DNA of 11,719 nucleotides from Acanthamoeba lenticulata. Lineage: Eukaryota; Discosea; Longamoebia; Acanthamoebidae. The DNA is taken from assembly GCA_002179805.1 (NCBI GenBank), contig NAVB01000514.1, positions 1-11,719 on the forward strand. Reading direction: 5' to 3'. The translations under genes and the position numbers were made by a program. The notes under the pieces are model-generated. The model was given only the letters and a program-made list of their open reading frames with translations. It did no database searches and was not told the DNA's origin. Position 1 is the first letter of the stretch. Every line of letters starts with the position of its first letter. Positions 1-7,755 of this stretch are shown in pieces.

Positions 1-2232
1 TGCCCTTTGAGGCCGACATCACGCGACTGGTGAAGGGCGGCTCGCGCAGCCGGCTCACCGTGGCGGTGAACAACACGCTCACGCCCTCCACGCTCCCGCC
101 CGGCTACGTGCGCGTGGAGAACGGGCCGCGCTACCCCAAGGGCTACACCGTGCAGGAGACCTACTTTGACTTTTGTGTGTCGCTCCTCTCTTGAAGAAGC
201 CAAGCGGCCTTGCGACTCATTGCGCGTGTGCTTGGTCGCGACACACAGTCAACTATGCGGGCATCGACCGAGAGGTGTACCTCTACTCGACCCCGACCCA
301 GTGGATCGACGACATCACCCTCACCTACGACCTGCAGGTCCTGCTTCTTCCCGCCTACGGCATTGCTGGGTTAAAGTGACTTATTGTTGGCAATCCAATT
401 GAATCTTGCGATGCGCAGTCGAACGGAGACGCCGTGGTCAACTACCAAGTGGCCGTCGCGGCGCGGTCCGCCGAGGCTGAGGCCGTGCCTGCGACGCCAT
501 CCGCCGCGCAAGTGCGGCTTCTCAACGCCGATGGAGTGGTGGTCGCGCAGAGCGCACAGCTCAACGGCAGTCTGGTCGTGAAAAAGGGTTCGCTTCCACA
601 CCAACAAAACACAAAATTAAATACGATACAATATTAATATTAAATGATAATTGATGAAACATACTCTTTTTTTTAAAATAAAATAAAATAAAATCAATGA
701 CAACAGAGGTCGTGACGTTGTGGCAACCGGGCAAGCCCTACCTGTACACGCTGGAGGTCACGGCCGACAACGACGTGTATTTCCTTCGGAGCGTGGGCAT
801 CCGCACGATCAAGGTCTCGGGGACACAGTTCCTGATCAACGGCCAGCCGTTCTACTTTCACGGCGTCGACAAGCACGAGGGTGCGTCCACTCAACTCCAC
901 AACATGGCCGAGCTCGGCTTATGAAGCGCCTGTGTGGCCTCAACGTTTGCGCGCGCACTAGATTCCGACATCCGGGGCAAGGGCGTCGACGACGTGATCG
1001 TGGTAAAGGACTACGTCATGCTCCAGTGGCTCAACGTCTCGGCCTACCGCACAAGCCACTACCCCTACGCCCCTCAGTTTTACGACATGGCCGACCAGCT
1101 CGGCATCGTACGTCAACACTGCACACATGCGACGTGACCACAAGAACGATGAACCTCATGCGTCGAACGCGCACCCTTGGCAGGTGATCATCGACGAGTG
1201 CCCGGCCGTGGGCCTGGCCCAAGCGGCCTTCTTCAACCCGGCCACGCTGGCGCACCACAAGCAGGTCATGTACGAGATGATCCGCCGGGACAAGAACCAC
1301 CCGAGCGTGGTCATGTGGAACGTGGCCAACGAGCCCCGCTCCGATCTGCCTGTGGCCTACGACTACTTCAAGTGCGCTCTTGTTGATCTCAAATGATGCC
1401 AGGAATTCACGGTCAACTGATGCTTGGTGGGCAGGGAGGTGGCGGCCTACACGCGCTCGATCGATCCCACGCGCCGGCCGATCACGCTGGTCAACGATGT
1501 GGACTACACAGGTCAGACCTGCGCCGAGTTCTTTGACGTTGTATGCATCAACAGGTGCCTGCTCTTGCCTGGACTCGAGGCATTCTCTTGTGAAGCTCCC
1601 CCTGACCTCCAATTTTATTGGTCTTTTTAGGTACTACGCGTGGTACTCGGACTCGGGCCAGCTTGAGGTGATCCCCTACCAGCTCGAGGTCGACCTGCTG
1701 GGCTGGTGGACCAAGTACGAGAAGCCCATCATCGTCAGCGAGTACGGCGCCGACACGGTGCCGGGACTTCACCACGACCCCGCCTTCATGGTGCGCGTCA
1801 CTGACGCCCGTCGGAAACGTAATGACCATGACTGGACTCATGGTGGTGATCGATGTTCAGTTCACAGAGGAGTTCCAAGTGGCCTTCCTGAAGCAGTACC
1901 ACTCGGTGTTTGACCGCTACATCGGCAAGTTCCTGATTGGCGAGCTTGTGTGGAACTTTGCAGACTTCAGGACGGGCCAGTCGCGTGCGTTCTGCTTTGT
2001 GCTCTTGGGAATGTAGGCACTATGCTGACTGTTGGAATGATCACTGTTTTCCTCCACTACCGCAGCGACCCGTGTGGGCGCCACAAACTACAAGGGCGTG
2101 CTCACGCGGCAGCGGGAGCCCAAGCCAGCGGCCTACACTCTCAAAGAGCGTTACTCGTGGCTCAAGAAGGGCGGACCCCTTCATGCTCACTATAAACCAG
2201 CGGAAGCCGCTATCGACCTGTTCACCTCTTGA
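1..2232 (+). CDS. GUSB: Beta-glucuronidase (glycoside hydrolase family 2), 5'-partial, ten exons
   Basis: Hydrolyses beta-D-glucuronosides; animal relatives act in the lysosome on glycosaminoglycan fragments. Exons read from the sequence: <1-174, 249-337, 419-577, 709-880, 962-1107, 1184-1371, 1435-1554, 1631-1790, 1861-1984, 2066-2232. All introns are GT..AG, 63-131 bp, and all joins keep frame. About 498 residues are visible; with a missing N-terminus of about 150 this fits the usual length near 650. Exons 1-2 are the end of the sugar-binding domain (LPFEADI, YPKGY, TYFDF, IDDIT), exons 3-4 the Ig-like domain, and later exons the TIM barrel ([32 protein letters not shown]). The acid/base Glu is in VANEP (codon 1331-1333), the nucleophile Glu in SEYGAD (1740-1742), and RYYAWY carries the active-site Tyr. 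WNFADF and [11 protein letters not shown] mark the C-terminus. The 578-708 intron is AT-rich; its exact ends are the least certain. No break is seen. Confidence 0.93.
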
Positions 2233-2283
2233 TTATTCAAAACAGCTGACTTTTTCCATATACCACAATCAATTGACGTGCAC

Positions 2284-2289
2284 AATAAA
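2284..2289 (+). promoter_or_regulatory. Polyadenylation signal AATAAA of the beta-glucuronidase gene
   Basis: A canonical AATAAA lies 52 bases after the TGA at 2230-2232, on the same strand and in AT-richer sequence than the exons. Position and spacing fit a eukaryotic polyadenylation signal. The cleavage site cannot be fixed by eye. Confidence 0.6.
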
Positions 2290-2762
2290 GGCCATACAAG
2301 AAGGCAACCTCTCACCCGGCCAAGCAAAGCAGATATGTGGAGAGCAAGAACACCTTTGTCTGGCCGGCTGCTCGCAGTAAGATCCCAAGTTGCCGTTGGG
2401 ACCCTTTTGCCAGCTCGACAAGGTTTCTATTCAACTTCACGATGGGCTAAAGTCAGGCCAGTCCTACAGGCCATTCCTATACTGCAGCTTGGCTGGCCTC
2501 TGGCAACCTCCTCCTTCAGGGCTGCTTTCTGGACTGTGCTGGCAACAGATGGAGGTTTGTTTTGTTGTGCACCCTTCCCAACTGCAACTTAACACCCCCT
2601 TCATTCAGAGATCTGTGCCATGGACATGAAAAAAACTTATATTGAGCCGTGGGTCCAAAATAAAATGACTGGCGTGAGTAAGTGTACACTTTTTTTAAGG
2701 GCGCGGGCCAAAAAGGACATGAAAAACAACAACAAAGGAAGAGAAAGAGAATCTGTATTCAC
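2290..2762. other. Unassigned intergenic stretch with long open reading on the plus strand
   Basis: No gene is recognised here. Two plus-strand frames stay open for about 80-100 codons (2278-2592 and 2390-2629) and give Cys-, Gln- and Pro-rich translations without a known motif. From about 2630 the sequence is purine- and A-rich with a short T run (about 2690-2696). No terminal inverted repeat of the neighbouring transposon relic was found. It may be untranslated sequence of the upstream gene or old mobile-element sequence. Confidence 0.4.
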
Positions 2763-3107
2763 TCAACTCCTTACATTGGCTATACCCACAGCACACCATA
2801 CAAGGGCGTTTTGTTGGTCTTCTTCTTCAGCCCAGGGGCGCTTGAATGCGTCAAAGATGGCCTCCAGTCTGCCAATCCCTCCTTTGACTTGTGCATGAGC
2901 TGCATGTAGCTCCTTGTTGTAGTGCTGCTTGTCCTGGTCAGAGTTGCCAGCCTCACACCAGTCATTGAGTTCCCTGGAGGTTGTTTGATGGTTGTCATGA
3001 ATTTGACGCTGTGGAGGTGTTTTTTGCCCACCCGAAGTGGTTGTTGGCAAGAACAGTCGCCCCTGCAAGAGACTGTTCAAGCCAACCTCAGTTCATCTTG
3101 AAGAAGT
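2763..3107 (-). pseudogene. Transposase relic, C-terminal part
   Basis: Continues the transposase after the retrotransposon. It starts FFKMN, meets an in-frame TGA, then reads WLEQSLAGATVLANNHFGWA. A conserved Asp would be expected at the first Asn of LANNHF (codon 3043-3045), and the Asn codon follows a C, as left by CpG decay. After a frame change the open frame that ends near 2763 reads YNKELHAAHAQVKGGIGRLE and ends in CAVGIANVRS. This resembles the last block of DDE_Tnp_4 proteins, where a Glu would sit in the VKGGIG region. Stops, a frameshift and probable loss of acidic residues mark it as dead. Confidence 0.48.
3103..3107. repeat. Target-site duplication GAAGT, left copy
   Basis: Five bases directly before the left LTR, identical to 8186-8190 directly after the right LTR. 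Five bases is the usual duplication made by copia-type integrases. Confidence 0.92.
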
Positions 3108-3146
3108 TGTTGAGGATAAAATGGGTTATGGTATATAGGAAGGTGG

Positions 3147-3152
3147 TTTATT
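3147..3152 (-). promoter_or_regulatory. AATAAA polyadenylation signal in the 3' LTR
   Basis: TTTATT on the plus strand, so AATAAA in the element's sense, about 390 bases into the LTR. The same signal is present in the 5' LTR at 7795-7800. Likely the signal that ends the element's transcript; the R/U5 boundary cannot be fixed from sequence. Confidence 0.45.
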
Positions 3153-3231
3153 GTGAGAGAACTGATGAAGGTTACAAGGGAAGGAATGCTGTTAAGTAGT
3201 GCAGTTGTAGGCGCGTGTTGCGTGGTGATGG

Positions 3232-3252
3232 TGGCGCTGCAAGGCAGCGCCA
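3232..3252. repeat. LTR hairpin A, 9-bp perfect stem, 3-base loop (left copy)
   Basis: TGGCGCTGC / AAG / GCAGCGCCA. The right LTR has the identical hairpin at 7880-7900, and both copies keep all four CpGs although neighbouring CpGs are lost in the right LTR. Confidence 0.75.
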
Positions 3253-3270
3253 TCTGTGCGGGTGTTGGAG

Positions 3271-3297
3271 GGTAGAGCACTGGATGGGTGCTCTACC
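3271..3297. repeat. LTR hairpin B, 10-bp perfect stem, 7-base loop (left copy)
   Basis: GGTAGAGCAC pairs with GTGCTCTACC across TGGATGG. The right LTR copy is at 7919-7945; its only difference is in the loop. Confidence 0.75.
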
Positions 3298-3451
3298 AGA
3301 TGTAGTGGGATGGCCGCCTGGTCGTAGCTGGAGAGTGCAGTCGTCCAGGTCCATTCTGACCTTTTCGCCGTAACTCGGCATTTCTGTTGATACTGAATAA
3401 GGAAGAAGGAATCTCTGGAACATGCTATGGCCGTAGCACATCTTGATAAGT

Positions 3452-3483
3452 ACCTGCAGAGAAACTATCGTTTCTCTGCAGGT
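3452..3483. repeat. LTR hairpin C, 14-bp perfect stem, TATC loop (left copy)
   Basis: The arms 3452-3465 and 3470-3483 are perfect inverted repeats (ACCTGCAGAGAAAC and its complement) around TATC. The right LTR copy at 8100-8131 is identical. It lies about 55 bases from the start of the LTR in the element's sense, so probably in U3. Confidence 0.8.
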
Positions 3484-3537
3484 TTCTTTTAGTATTACAT
3501 AGTGCGTCTAAAGGGTCGACGTTGGTCAACGCCAACA

Positions 3538-3548
3538 CGCCCCTCCAG
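3538..3548 (-). promoter_or_regulatory. Polypurine tract next to the 3' LTR
   Basis: On the minus strand the bases abutting the 3' LTR read CTGGAGGGGCG, a short purine-rich run in the place where plus-strand priming occurs in LTR retrotransposons. It is short, with one C near its end. Confidence 0.6.
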
Positions 3549-3559
3549 TGGAGACGCGT

Positions 3560-4526
3560 CTAGACGCTGAGGCCTAGAATGGCCTTGAGCTCTGTGAAGC
3601 GCGTGATTGGGAGCGCCTTCGTGAGCATGTTGGCCGGCATGTACTTAGTTGGACAGTAGTGAAGGAAGAGGTGTCCAAGAGCAATGGAGTCGTGGAGATG
3701 GGTGAGCTTAATGTCGTAGTGCTTCATCCGTGCATGGAACGCGTGGATGGGCTGAGTTGCGAGATGTAGTGCACTCTGATTGTCGTTGTGCAGGTGCAGC
3801 TTCGTGTCGCTGAATCCGAGTTGCTGTAGCAGGCGTCTAACGTAGAGCGCCTGCTTGGCAGCTTTGGAGAGAGACGTCAGCTCTGCCTCAGTTGAGGACA
3901 GAGCGACGGTTGACTGGCTCCATGCCCGCCACATGATTGGGCCGCCGCTGAGTAGGAAGACGTTGCCAGAGACTGACTTCTGGTCGATCTCGTTGCCACC
4001 CCAGTCGGCGTCAGAGTAGCCGACGGGTACATGTTGAGGCTGGCGCGGGTTGTCAATGGCTGGAGTGTCGTGTCTGCGTCTGTAGGTGATCGTCAGATTG
4101 CGCATCCTGTTGAGATAACGAAGGACGCGCTTGATGGCGCCCCAGTGGTTGTTGTTGAACGCATCAACGTGGCGACTGAGCACATTGATGGTGAAGGCGA
4201 TGTTGGGCCTGGATGTGAGGGCAAGGTAGAGGAGTGAGCTGACTGCGCTGAGATCCTTGATCTGGATCTTGGCCATGAGTTCCTTCTTGACCTGATGCAC
4301 ATGGGCGTGAGTGCCAATGAGAAGACAGTCATTGATGTAGATGGACACAATGGTCGGTAGTTGGTCGCCCTGAGTGTGCCTGATGTAAATGCAAAGGTTG
4401 GCCTTGAGTGGCATGAAGTGAAGTGCCTTCATGTGCACATTGAAGGTGCAGTTCCACAGTAGTGGCGCCTGCTTGAGCCCATAAAGACTCTTCTTCAGCA
4501 GGCAGATGTGGTCAGGGTGTTTGTTC
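3560..4526 (-). pseudogene. Copia pol relic: RT C-terminal part and RNase H
   Basis: A single open frame on the minus strand. It begins after the inverted segment with HPDHICLLKKSLYGLKQAP, a hallmark of copia RT. The catalytic YxDD box reads YINDCLLIG, with Asn (codon 4331-4333) for the first Asp. After KIQIKDL the reading jumps to SSLLYLALTSRP, so roughly 80-90 residues normally between these blocks are missing. RNase H follows: YSDADWGG, SSTEAEL, HNDNQSALHLA, and ANMLTKAL, where Asn (3629-3631) replaces the usual Asp. The stop overlaps 3560-3562, about 23 bases before the LTR. Although uninterrupted by stops, it lacks RT motifs on this strand. This part is CpG-rich, unlike the rest of pol. 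Confidence 0.9.
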
Positions 4527-4726
4527 AAGGCGCACCTAGTCATGAAGGGCTATGCACAGAGGCACAGCATCAACTACAATGAGACATTTGCACCCATCAT
4601 CCAACTTGAGAATCTACACATGCTTCTCAGCCTTGCCACTCTCTACAACCTCAAGATTGAACAGATTGATGTCAACTCAGCCTTTCTACAGGCTGATATT
4701 GACAGCCAGATCTACATCATGGAGCC
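4527..4726 (+). pseudogene. Inverted segment carrying the RT N-terminal motifs
   Basis: Read on the plus strand, opposite to the rest of the element, this stretch encodes copia RT: KAHLVMKGYAQ, NETFAPI, and IEQIDVNSAFLQADIDSQIY with the motif-A Asp, ending IYIMEP. On the minus strand the RT reading stops at ADGS (near 4721) and resumes at NKHPDHICLL (near 4525), exactly the two ends of this block. A local inversion of about 200 bp explains this. At the right junction bases 4721-4729 can be read as part of either side, so the exact breakpoint is uncertain by several bases. Confidence 0.88.
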
Positions 4727-4912
4727 GTCAGCGCACTGCTTGACCTTGAACACCCAGCATGTCCCAACAGCCTTGTGGCCTGGTGGAAGATAGGTGAGCA
4801 CATAGGTCTTGTTATGTAAGAGAGCATTGTGCTCCTCCTGCATCACTCTGCACCAATGCAGGGCATGCTGGGAGGCAATGGCCTCCTTGAAGTTGTGAGG
4901 TGTGCTGGGCAT
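4727..4912 (-). pseudogene. Copia RT N-terminal leader region
   Basis: Minus-strand reading gives PHNFKEAIASQHALHWCRVM, then QEEHNALLHNKTY and LPPGHKAVGTCWVFKVK, the conserved entry into copia RT. It ends at ADGS, where the inversion begins. It shares its frame with the linker and integrase upstream. Confidence 0.85.
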
Positions 4913-5389
4913 AAGTTGCTCTGACAGATAGAGGTTGTTGTAGTGCTCAGCTGAGCGCCCCTTAGTTGGATGTGTAGACTGGCGTTGCTGTGGTGGTGGA
5001 GAAAGTGGAGGAGGAGGAGTAGGGGGAGGCTGTGATGCTCCTCTGTGAGTCCTCTTTGCAAAGTGAGGTGGTCATGACCCAGGCACTGGCGACTTTGAAG
5101 CAGTGATGGTTGGTGATCTGGTGGAAGATGACAATGATGATGATGAGGTTGAAGGTGACATGTAGTCAATCACCCCTTCAGCTTCACCATCATCTTTGTT
5201 GTCATCAAAATCTGGCTCAATGAATGGAGATGAGGGCTCGCTGTCTTTGAAGGTCTCATCTAAACCAGGTAGATGGGACTCATTGAGGGTAGTGTCAGCG
5301 CCCCTCAAGGTTGGCTTGTGGCAGCTGTGCTGAGGTGAGTTGGGCTCATCTTTGTCACTGTCTGAGAGCTGATCCACCTGGATGGTGTC
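4913..5389 (-). pseudogene. Integrase-RT linker of copia pol
   Basis: In frame with integrase but separated from it by TGA at 5390-5392, and itself broken by TGA at 5072-5074. It is low complexity: Asp/Glu/Ser-rich first (DSDKDEPNSP, FIEPDFDDNKDD), a Ser run, then a Pro-rich stretch (PPPTPPPPLSPPPQQ). Acidic, Ser/Pro-rich linkers are usual between integrase and RT in copia elements. Confidence 0.75.
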
Positions 5390-6438
5390 TCAGTCAGGGA
5401 TGAAGATGACATTGTGTGAGACAGTGATGGTGCACAACAATGGGACCCACAGGCAATACATTGCAGCATTGCCCATGGTCCTAAGGTAGACCACCTCCAT
5501 GGATCTGGAGGCTAGCTTGTTCAGCTTCTTCTTGCCCTGCTTCAGTAGATAGCAGTGGGCACTGAACAGGTGGAGGATGCTGAGTGTTGTCTTCTTCCCT
5601 GTCATCACCTGAAGTGGTGATTGGTCATGGTTGGTGCATGTCAGCAGGCAGTTGTTGATGTCAATGGCATGCTGGATTGCCTCTGCCCAAAAGGCCTTGG
5701 CTAGATTGGCAGCAATGAGCATGGTGCACACCATCTTGATGATGGTCCAGTTGAAGCGCTCAGCCACACTGTTGTACTGAGGCGTGTAGGCTGGAGCTGG
5801 CTGGAACAAGACACTGGTGGCATGAAGATAGTCAGCAAACTCATTGCTGCAGTATTTGCCACCATTGTCAGAACAAAGAGTGTGAATGTGAGCACTCTTC
5901 AGCATGATTGAGTTGGCAAAGAGCTTGTATGTTGAAAAGACTTCACTCTTCCTCCTAATGAGGAAGACAATGGTGAAGTGAGAGAAGTCATCAATGAAGG
6001 AGACGAAGTAATGTTTCCCTTGGAACAACTCCTTGGGGAAGGGACCGCACATGTCAGTGTGTATGAGCTCCCATGGGCAAGTGGCCCATTGGGTTGGCCC
6101 TGTCCCAATGGGCATGTGGTGGTGCTTCCCTTCAATGCAGGCAATGCATGGACTGAGCATTGTTGTGTGATAAGCTTGATGTCATCAGCTTCAGCCACTG
6201 CCTTGTGAAGGCGGTCCTTGCTGGTGTGGCCAAGCTGGCAATGGAGCTTGTTGTAGGACAGTCTGGTCTTGGCCTTGTGCAGTGGCAAGGATGGGTTGGC
6301 CCCAATGGTCGGCACATCTGATGTGCTGGTGTTGCACTTGGCCTTGGTGTGATGGGGTTGCAGTGCTGCAATGGTGGCATGCACAGAGTGGTTGCTCTTG
6401 CTGTTGTTGAAGAGCAGTACATGTGAAGTGCTGGCAGT
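5390..6438 (-). pseudogene. Copia integrase relic (GAG-pre-integrase zinc region plus rve core)
   Basis: The zinc-binding pre-integrase part reads KLHCQLGHTSKDRLHKAV, then CIACIEGKHHHMP after a one-base frameshift near 6160. The catalytic core keeps D,D-35-E: Asp in HTDMCGPF (codon 6055-6053), Asp in CSDNGGKY (5869-5867), Glu in NSVAERFN (5761-5759), with exactly 35 residues between the last two. Substitutions such as Trp in ERFNWT, Lys in NGGKY and Cys/Trp in MYCLWVP fit CpG decay of Arg and Glu codons. The core frame is open from 6160 to TGA at 5390-5392; upstream the frame carries TAG at 6439-6441. This is the best preserved domain of the element. Confidence 0.9.
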
Positions 6439-6960
6439 CTATCCCAGTTTGATGTCATTAACTGGTATAGTCTGCAGCAGTATGATCAGGAGTCCAGCTT
6501 GCTGCAGGATCTTGAAGACCAGCTGTGTAGACAGCCAATGCCAGACCTCACACCCTCCATCAACAAGAGTGATGATGAAGCCATTGGAGAGTAGGCTGTT
6601 GGGTGAGAGAATGTTGGCCCTTAGTGCCAGCATGTAGCTGACATTGTGGAGGACAATGTTGATGAGTCATCCACCAGTATGGGTGAAGGTGTGAACGTTG
6701 CCACAGCTGACAATTGGGAGCTCTTCATGGTTGCTGAGCTTGATTCTGTTGCCTTCCATGTCAGTCAGTCTGAAGTTGTGGAAGATCTCCCACTGGTAGG
6801 AGAAGCTTCCAGTCACGCCAGTGTTGAAGATCCAGCCACTGGCTTGGCCTCTGTTGAAGTTGCAGCTGGTGTCAGAGACCAGTACCATGTTGTGGAGCTG
6901 CTCCTTGGGTCAAGATGACTTGGTTGTCTCTTGAGGGCCATTGGACTTGTCTTTGGCATC
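6439..6960 (-). pseudogene. Copia aspartic protease relic
   Basis: Minus-strand reading GQASGWIFNTGVTGSFSYQW matches the copia protease active-site block, but the catalytic Asp of the D-S/T-G motif is Asn (codon 6825-6823). Downstream HNVSYMLALRANILSPNSLL is the conserved strand after the active site. TGA at 6910-6912, TGA at 6667-6669 and TAG at 6439-6441 interrupt the frame. Both the active site and the frame are lost. Confidence 0.82.
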
Positions 6961-7658
6961 ATTCTGCTTCATCCAGCAGTCTTGGATGAAGTGACTGATT
7001 TGAAGACAGCCTTGTGTTGAAAGAGGGCCTGCCTGACTGTGTCCTTGCTCACAGTGGTGGGAGAGGACAAGATGACAGTCTTGATGACTTCATAAGTGGT
7101 CAGCAAGCTGTTGAGAGTGAAGAACATCACCTGGTTGGGTGAGATCTCAGAGGTGTCAGTTTTGAGTTGTGCAATGAGCTCATCAATTTGAGTGAAGTGT
7201 GCAATGAGCTCAGTGCTGGGCTTGAGCTTGAGCTCAGTGAGCTCAGCGTAGAGGTTGAACCATACAGCTGTATTGGCTGGGTTGAAGTGAGTCTCAAGAG
7301 TGGTGTAGGCCTCTGCAGGTGTGATGGCATTGGCTACAAGAGACTGGATGGAGGAATGAAAAGAGAGTGCAATGAGGCCAAAAGCCTGCTTGGCTTGGAG
7401 ATCCCACTTCTCCTGGATGTTGGTGAGAGCTTGCTTGTAGAGTGCCTCTCAGCGCTTGTGGAACTCATCCTTTGGTTCTTTCTCAATAGGTGAGATGAAC
7501 ACTGGTGGTGCTGAGTCCACTCCAGGGTGCTTGGTCTTGTTCCCCTTGATGAAGTGCCAGAGCTTCTTCAATTGAAGGGTGGCTTGTAAATTGTATTGCC
7601 AGGAGTTGTAGTTGTTGGCTCCTTGAAGGATGACACTCAGGATGAGTTTGGCAGTCAT
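6961..7658 (-). pseudogene. Copia Gag relic (capsid region and remnant zinc knuckle)
   Basis: Starts at ATG 7658: MTAKLILSVILQGANNYNSW, then LQLKKLWHFIKG, the typical copia Gag N-terminus (L-x-G-x-N-Y-x-x-W, LW-x-x-I-x-G). TGA at 7449-7451 follows EFHKR. The same frame then runs on through AYTTLETHFNP, LKLKPSTELIAHFTQIDELI and TYEVIKTVI, the UBN2-type capsid block. A frameshift near 7010-7035 leads into CLQISHFIQDCW, which keeps C-x4-H-x4-C of a CCHC zinc knuckle but not its first Cys. Gag packages element RNA in virus-like particles; this copy cannot make a full product. Confidence 0.85.
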
Positions 7659-7742
7659 TGAGTTGAGTTGGTAGTGGTGGTACAGGTTGATGATCAGTTC
7701 AAAGCGGTGAAGAAGTGTAGGAGTTGCTATTCAGGCTTGGTA

Positions 7743-7755
7743 TGAGCCCATAACC
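7743..7755 (-). promoter_or_regulatory. Primer-binding site, complementary to initiator tRNA-Met anticodon arm
   Basis: The 13 bases abutting the 5' LTR read TGAGCCCATAACC on the plus strand. This matches the anticodon arm of eukaryotic initiator tRNA-Met (TGGGCCCATAACC as I know it) at 12 of 13 positions, so the minus strand is complementary to it. No match to the tRNA 3' end (complement TGGTA...) is seen. Drosophila copia is known to be primed by a 5' half of this tRNA, cut in the anticodon arm. Confidence 0.72.

Larger units (their letters stand above)
3108..3537 (-). repeat. 3' LTR of the copia element
   Basis: 430 bp, TG...CA bounded, same length as the other LTR with no indels. It keeps more CpG than the 5' LTR: at nine CpG positions this copy has CG where the other has TG or CA. 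It holds a minus-strand AATAAA (3152-3147) and three strong hairpins. No clear promoter TATA in a sensible place was found. Confidence 0.95.

Noticed and set aside
1031..1612. Minus-strand frame of 193 codons opposite the glucuronidase
   Set aside because: Antisense shadow across three well-defined exons and their introns.
3077..3441. Minus-strand frames inside the LTR (also at 7731-8094)
   Set aside because: Overlapping frames in LTR sequence with no Gag or Pol similarity; both LTRs show them only because they are copies.
4506..4793. Plus-strand frame of 95 codons taken as an independent gene
   Set aside because: It is the inverted RT piece; its first and last codons are translations of sequence outside the inverted block.
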